Shown piece by piece: positions 59,558 to 64,000 of a stretch of 64,000 bases of DNA. The DNA lies in assembly GCA_034440575.1 (NCBI GenBank), contig JAOTOL010001625.1:2936501-3000500 (forward strand). The letters run 5' to 3'. Position 1 is the stretch's first letter; the number at the start of each line of letters is the position of its first letter. This DNA comes from Imbricaverruca yamaguchii. Lineage: Eukaryota; Arthropoda; Thecostraca; Neoverrucidae. Under the pieces are notes generated by a model. The model saw nothing but the letters and a program-made list of their open reading frames with translations, made no database searches and was not told the origin of the DNA. The position numbers and the translations under genes were made by a program.

Positions 59558-59910
59558 GTCCGGTGGTCCGCGCCAACTTCGCATGTCCGGGGGGGGGGGG
59601 CAGATGTCTGCCCCCCTAAGATCTCTAGAACTATGCTAGCTAGCGACAAACTGAAAACGGCGTTGTATAGCTGGTGACTGGCTCTATCGAAAGCGTTTCG
59701 GTCATTTTTTTTTTGCTCAGGTCGACATTCAGGTCACTAGGTCATCATATGGTCAAATTCGACCACATAAGGCATGACTCGGATACTGACGCATATCTCA
59801 GGACCTGCAACAGATAGAAACAAACGGCGAACGCTATTCGAGAGCCCTTGAAATGTGCTATCGGCAATAGGCGGTGTGATTTAAGGTCAGGTCAACCGAA
59901 ACTTAGGTTA
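59558..59910. repeat. Dispersed repeat family B, copy 2
   Basis: See 58140-58430. A GAGGGGGGCAGATGTCTGGG word at 60525 suggests a further fragment of the family near 60500-60570. Confidence 0.85.
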
Positions 59911-60694
59911 AGGCCATAAAGTCATGACCTCTGGTCAATGTCATGAAGTCTCCTAGGGAGGTCATGTAGTGTATCAATCGACACGTATTGGCGACACAAG
60001 CACAATGACGGTAATTTCAACCTAACTCAATGCGGTGCGATATAATGCGCAGGAATGTGTAGTGTTCTCGGGTGATCTCAGATCTTGGTGAGGTCACTTA
60101 GCAAAAATGTCAGCGGTAACATTGTGCACAGCTTCCATCTACATGCCACAACCGTTGTGAGATCATTCCGAGCGCAAATTTGTAACCAAGAAACATTTGT
60201 ATGTTTTACCATAGCCCTATCATGGGGAAGCCATGACCGCGACTGACCTAAGGTCAATGCTACGAAGAAAATCTGATATACATATTATGGTCCCTGATGA
60301 GATCATGCCATGGTATAAGTCTGAAATAAATCGCTCAATTATTGTGGACGTTATGCCACCTAGGACTCCGAGTGTAGTTGGGTCACTTCGCCTGACCTGG
60401 TGACCTGACCTGAGATGACCCAGGATTAAAAGTGTACGGAAATATGTGGAAAAGACTAATGAACAGCTGTACGAGGTTTGGCCTTGCTAACCCGATTAGT
60501 TTGGCGGCAAATGAGGAAAAACCGGAGGGGGGCAGATGTCTGGGCCCCCCGGACGTGCGCGGGTTAAGACCACGGTCTCTATATTCGCTATGCACTGTCT
60601 GGTTACACAAACTGTAGACTGTGGCCCTGCTCTAACACGACTGGCTCTGACTGGGTGAACAGTCGGAAGTGGGGGGTGCCTCCGGGAATTTTTT

Positions 60695-60814
60695 GGTAAA
60701 AAAAAAAAAAAAAACCCCCCCCCCCCCCCCCGAAACCAAAAAAAAAAAAAAATAAAAAAAAAAAAAAAAAAAGGTGGTGAATAAAAAAAAAAACAACCCA
60801 GTTAGAAAAAAATT

Positions 60815-60872
<58 letters not shown>

Positions 60873-61065
60873 AAAAACAAAAAAAAAAAAAAAAAAATTA
60901 TAAAATTGTTTTTTTTTTTTTTAAATTAAAAAAAAAAATAATATAATAATATTTTAATTTTTTTATAATAAAAAAAAAAAAAAAAAAAGGAAAAAGGAAG
61001 AAGGAAAAAATAAAATTTTTTTTTTTTATTATAAAAATAAAAAAAGAAAATTTAATAATATGAGA
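60695..61065. other. Long homopolymer block, probable assembly or consensus artefact
   Basis: Nearly pure A with embedded C and T runs for ~370 bp, with abrupt edges. It translates to poly-Phe/Lys nonsense. A genuine poly-A-rich tract may underlie it, but the sequence here should not be trusted. Confidence 0.7.
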
Positions 61066-61089
61066 ACAAATTATTATTGGGTTCGAGCC

Positions 61090-62450
61090 TTGGAAGAAGA
61101 ATGACAATACTTAGAACCTGGCAATGAAATTGCGCGTTTTCAACGACTCTGATAAACACGCTATAATACTTCCCGCAATAGTTAAGGGCACGGGAGCTGG
61201 TATATCAAAGATAAAGTACTGTTTTTGAAAGCTGGAAACATTTTGCAGACAATCTACAGTAAGACTATCGAGTTTTGACGAACTTCGGAATTCGTGAGTG
61301 ACACTTTTTAAGCCATTCTGGCCCATAGTGCAGCTGCTCAACTCTTGCTGATGGCGGGAAGGCTGCCGACTGGCTTTGAGCGGGTTGAACTCGACCAGTG
61401 GGGTGAATCCAGTGTTGCCAGATAGTTCGCGCGGTTGACTGTGCAAGACAATCTGCTGGATCTGCAGGGTCAGCAGGTCTCACGGCCTCGCCCGTTGCTT
61501 ACGTTAACGTGGAAGACACCGCTGATATGGACAAGCACATCGTGGACAGGCGAATAAAGTAAACTGTCAGAGTGCCTTCAAAAACGAAAATGTGCTCAAA
61601 TATTATATCTCGTTTCAAGTAACAGGTCGTTTAGTGACCAATTGAAGATTGACAACCGATTGCACCGCCCAGGTCTCGCTTGCGTAGTTTATGCACCGTG
61701 TGGTCACAAACAGCTGACGGCTCGCTGGCGGCAGCTGATTGGGGTGGAGTTTATTTGGATTGACAAGCAACGCCGCAGGCTCCTTTGAGTAGACCTACAA
61801 ACCCCGAATACACAGGCGCCGGGTCAACGCCTCGGGCAGTGAGGCGGCAAGCCGCGGCGCCATTCCGCAATAACCCGGTCCGGCGTTGATGATCGCCCCC
61901 GGTGTGGACAAATACGAGTGAACGGACGCTGCTCGGAAAGTCATTTCAGCGTGCCTGTGGCGGCTCAACTTCGGGCGTCCGTGCGCCCGAGTTGCCCGAT
62001 CACCCCCGCGATCGAATGCACAGGTTCATTTCCCGTTCGGTCAGACTATTAGGTTACGGATTGAACGATGGGCTTCCTGGTAACAGGGAATTACGAGATT
62101 GGTTGTTGGCCGAGACGCGAGGCTGCCGAAAAATGAGTGTGGCGAAGAGACTGTTGCGGGGTTAAGAGGGAAGCAAAACTATATTCCAATAGCTGAAGTA
62201 ACTATCGCGGAAACGAGCGAGACGTCTGGTGCCGCAATAGTTATTTTTCCGGCGACCGCACCAGAAATCTGGCAACCATCTTTTCAACCCATGGGTCTGG
62301 TTCAAAACACTAAGCCAAGGAGCCAAAACACCCCCCACCCAACCCCCCTACTGCCGACAGGAGTTCGCAATTCAGTCGGTGCCAACTGAGCAGCCCTACA
62401 ATTATGAGATGATCTTTATGAGTATCAAAAGGGCTCCATGCTCCTAAGCA
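61090..62450. other. Intergenic, nothing recognised
   Basis: No element or domain identified. Frames such as 61902-62165 lack recognisable motifs. Confidence 0.35.
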
Positions 62451-62619
62451 GTTTTTCATTGTAGATTCCTGTACTCCCCGGTCGGGGATGAGGGATGCTA
62501 ACCTACTAACCCCGGAAGTACCTGTGAGTGAGAACAAGTTGTTTCCCCATTTACGATAATAACCAGGCATGAACTACGTATGGGTGTAACATTGATCTGT
62601 GTGTTTGTTTCCTTTTTCC

Positions 62620-63240
62620 CGCAATGGGGTTGGCCATCGTAACTCAGCTGGCTAGGAAAATAGCATTCCCTCTGGTTGCCACAGCTACCCGACTAATGGT
62701 GTGGATACAGTCGTTTCCGGGGACTCACGTAGGATACCGAAACTGTAAGACATCCCTGCCTTCCAGTTCCAGCATCCATCACTTGCCCGCGTCCCTTTGT
62801 ATGGCCAGACCATGCACCCATGCAACGACAACTCCTCCCCTGTCACGAGCAAGTATGCCAACTTTCACTAGTTTACCAGACCGATCAGTTGTATCAGGGT
62901 AGTCTTACCCCCTCGACCTATCCTCCGGTGTTGACGTGGTCCTGGAGATTGAAGTCCCACGTCATACAGTGCTAGTTGTGCCGGGGGACCAACACGCCTC
63001 CTTGGTCTAGATATTCGTGAGGGTCGGGCTGGTCCTTAGAACCCCATGCGGGTCGAGTGTCAGATCACCTTGAGCTGACCGTCCGGACTCAGGCCTGGTA
63101 TAACATGCCAGCCTGGCCGACCGGGGCCAAGGGGTGGGCGGCGCTGCGGCGCGGCTGAGATGACTCGCCTCTCTCTCCTGGTCGTGCGAAGGCGCCGCCT
63201 ACATCTGGGACATGTTAGTCAGCGGAACGGTAAGAGAAAA
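62620..63240 (+). mobile_element. 5' leader of a second copy of the Jockey/I-group LINE
   Basis: From about 62880 the words GGGGGACCAACACGCCTCCTTGG, GTGCTAGTTGTG, CTGGAGATTGAAGTCCCACG and GGGGTGGGCGGCGCTG follow the same order as 2440-2700. The ORF1 start region is not preserved. The stretch 63500-63999 has a Ser/Pro-rich plus frame that could be decayed gag, but I cannot confirm it. Confidence 0.6.
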
Positions 63241-64000
63241 CGCGAAGCTGAGAGTGCAAAATGTTCGTATTGCGCTGCCGAACCAAAACCCCACTCTGCC
63301 TACGTGAACAATATGCGAGCATACCCAAAGGTACCTCACGCAGCGATGGCACAACAAATTCGAAGTATCTAAATCAAATGCACACATGAATGCCTCTCGC
63401 CTCATCACGCAGATGAGCATCATGATGTGCTCATTCGGTATCGAATGCACCCCGTTAGTCGAAGGAACATCTTCTCCCATAGCTGAAGAAATGTAAGGCA
63501 ACACGGAAACTGCGGAATCCTCAAGTTGCTGCCAATCACAACTCCCGATGCAAACCCTGGGATCGAATGGTCCATAGCGCAGCTGATCGGGAAGCCCGCG
63601 AAACAGGCATCCTCACAATCCGCCTCGTCGTCGCCTCTTCAGGGACACTACATGGCTCAGAGGTTGAATGCGTCGTAAAGTGCCCAAGGTTCTTCGCAGT
63701 CCTCGATCTCTCAACCTTCAACCCTCACAGCCGGTCCTTCTAAATCCAAATTCATACACGAACTTCTCGTCCAACACGGTCCGTCTCGACATGAGTCGGA
63801 GTAGCGCGCACACGAGGCGAGGCGTGCGCGACTGAGTAGGAGCTCGACAAGCTCCCCACTCGAGCACCGGGAGGGGACAAAGCGACCCCGTCCCCTTCCG
63901 CCGCCCAGCAGGAGAGTGGTGGCTCCGTCTAACCCTTCATCTCACCAAGCTTCTACCAGAGTGGGACCACCTATTCCACCCACACTGCCTCCCCCTGACA

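Overview
This is a gene-poor, repeat-dense piece of animal nuclear genome, most likely from an arthropod. Introns are GT-AG (one is GC-AG), the two recognisable proteins look arthropod-like, and scattered TTAGG-type tracts (the arthropod telomere motif) occur. A crustacean is a guess; species cannot be named from the sequence alone. There is no sign of bacterial or viral coding organisation.

Two conserved housekeeping genes can be rebuilt exon by exon. On the minus strand (34815 down to 18798) seven exons encode a complete 348-residue V-type proton ATPase V0 subunit d (AC39/ATP6V0D family). On the plus strand (40170 to 57608) eight exons encode a complete 435-residue S-adenosylhomocysteine hydrolase (AHCY). 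The genes diverge from a 5.3 kb spacer holding a broken CR1-like LINE. All inferred exon phases join without gaps in both genes.

Layout: 1-17.5 kb is transposon territory. It holds a dispersed repeat, a CR1-like relic, a decayed 5.4 kb LINE (gag with CCHC knuckles, endonuclease, reverse transcriptase, start of RNase H), and a 7.9 kb inverted repeat with arms 7655-9409 and 13797-15540 that contains a ~190 bp satellite, a ~38 bp minisatellite and a second copy of the dispersed repeat. 18-35 kb is the V-ATPase gene, whose introns carry tRNA-derived SINEs, hAT-type MITEs, a TA tract and a 2.1 kb array of a 34 bp unit. 35-40 kb is the intergenic spacer. 40-57.6 kb is AHCY, with at least eight tandem arrays in its introns. 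57.6-64 kb holds a duplicated ~300 bp repeat, a suspicious homopolymer block and the 5' part of a second copy of the LINE family.

The most striking observation is that three AHCY introns contain minisatellites whose repeat unit spans a working splice junction. The intron 4 array copies the exon 4 donor (a GC donor), the intron 5 array copies the exon 5 donor with its last exonic bases, and the intron 6 array copies the exon 7 acceptor with about eight exon codons. These introns are therefore filled with near-perfect decoy splice sites, and the decoys I examined lead to a stop codon within a few codons. A fourth array in the V-ATPase gene begins ~20 bp from a donor and may have the same origin. 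A hAT MITE splits the largest AHCY array, and the repeats on its two sides have homogenised to different sequences. Also notable are SINE-tail insertions of 49-69 bp that all begin at the same point and carry target-site duplications, and several near-perfect ~50 bp palindromes.
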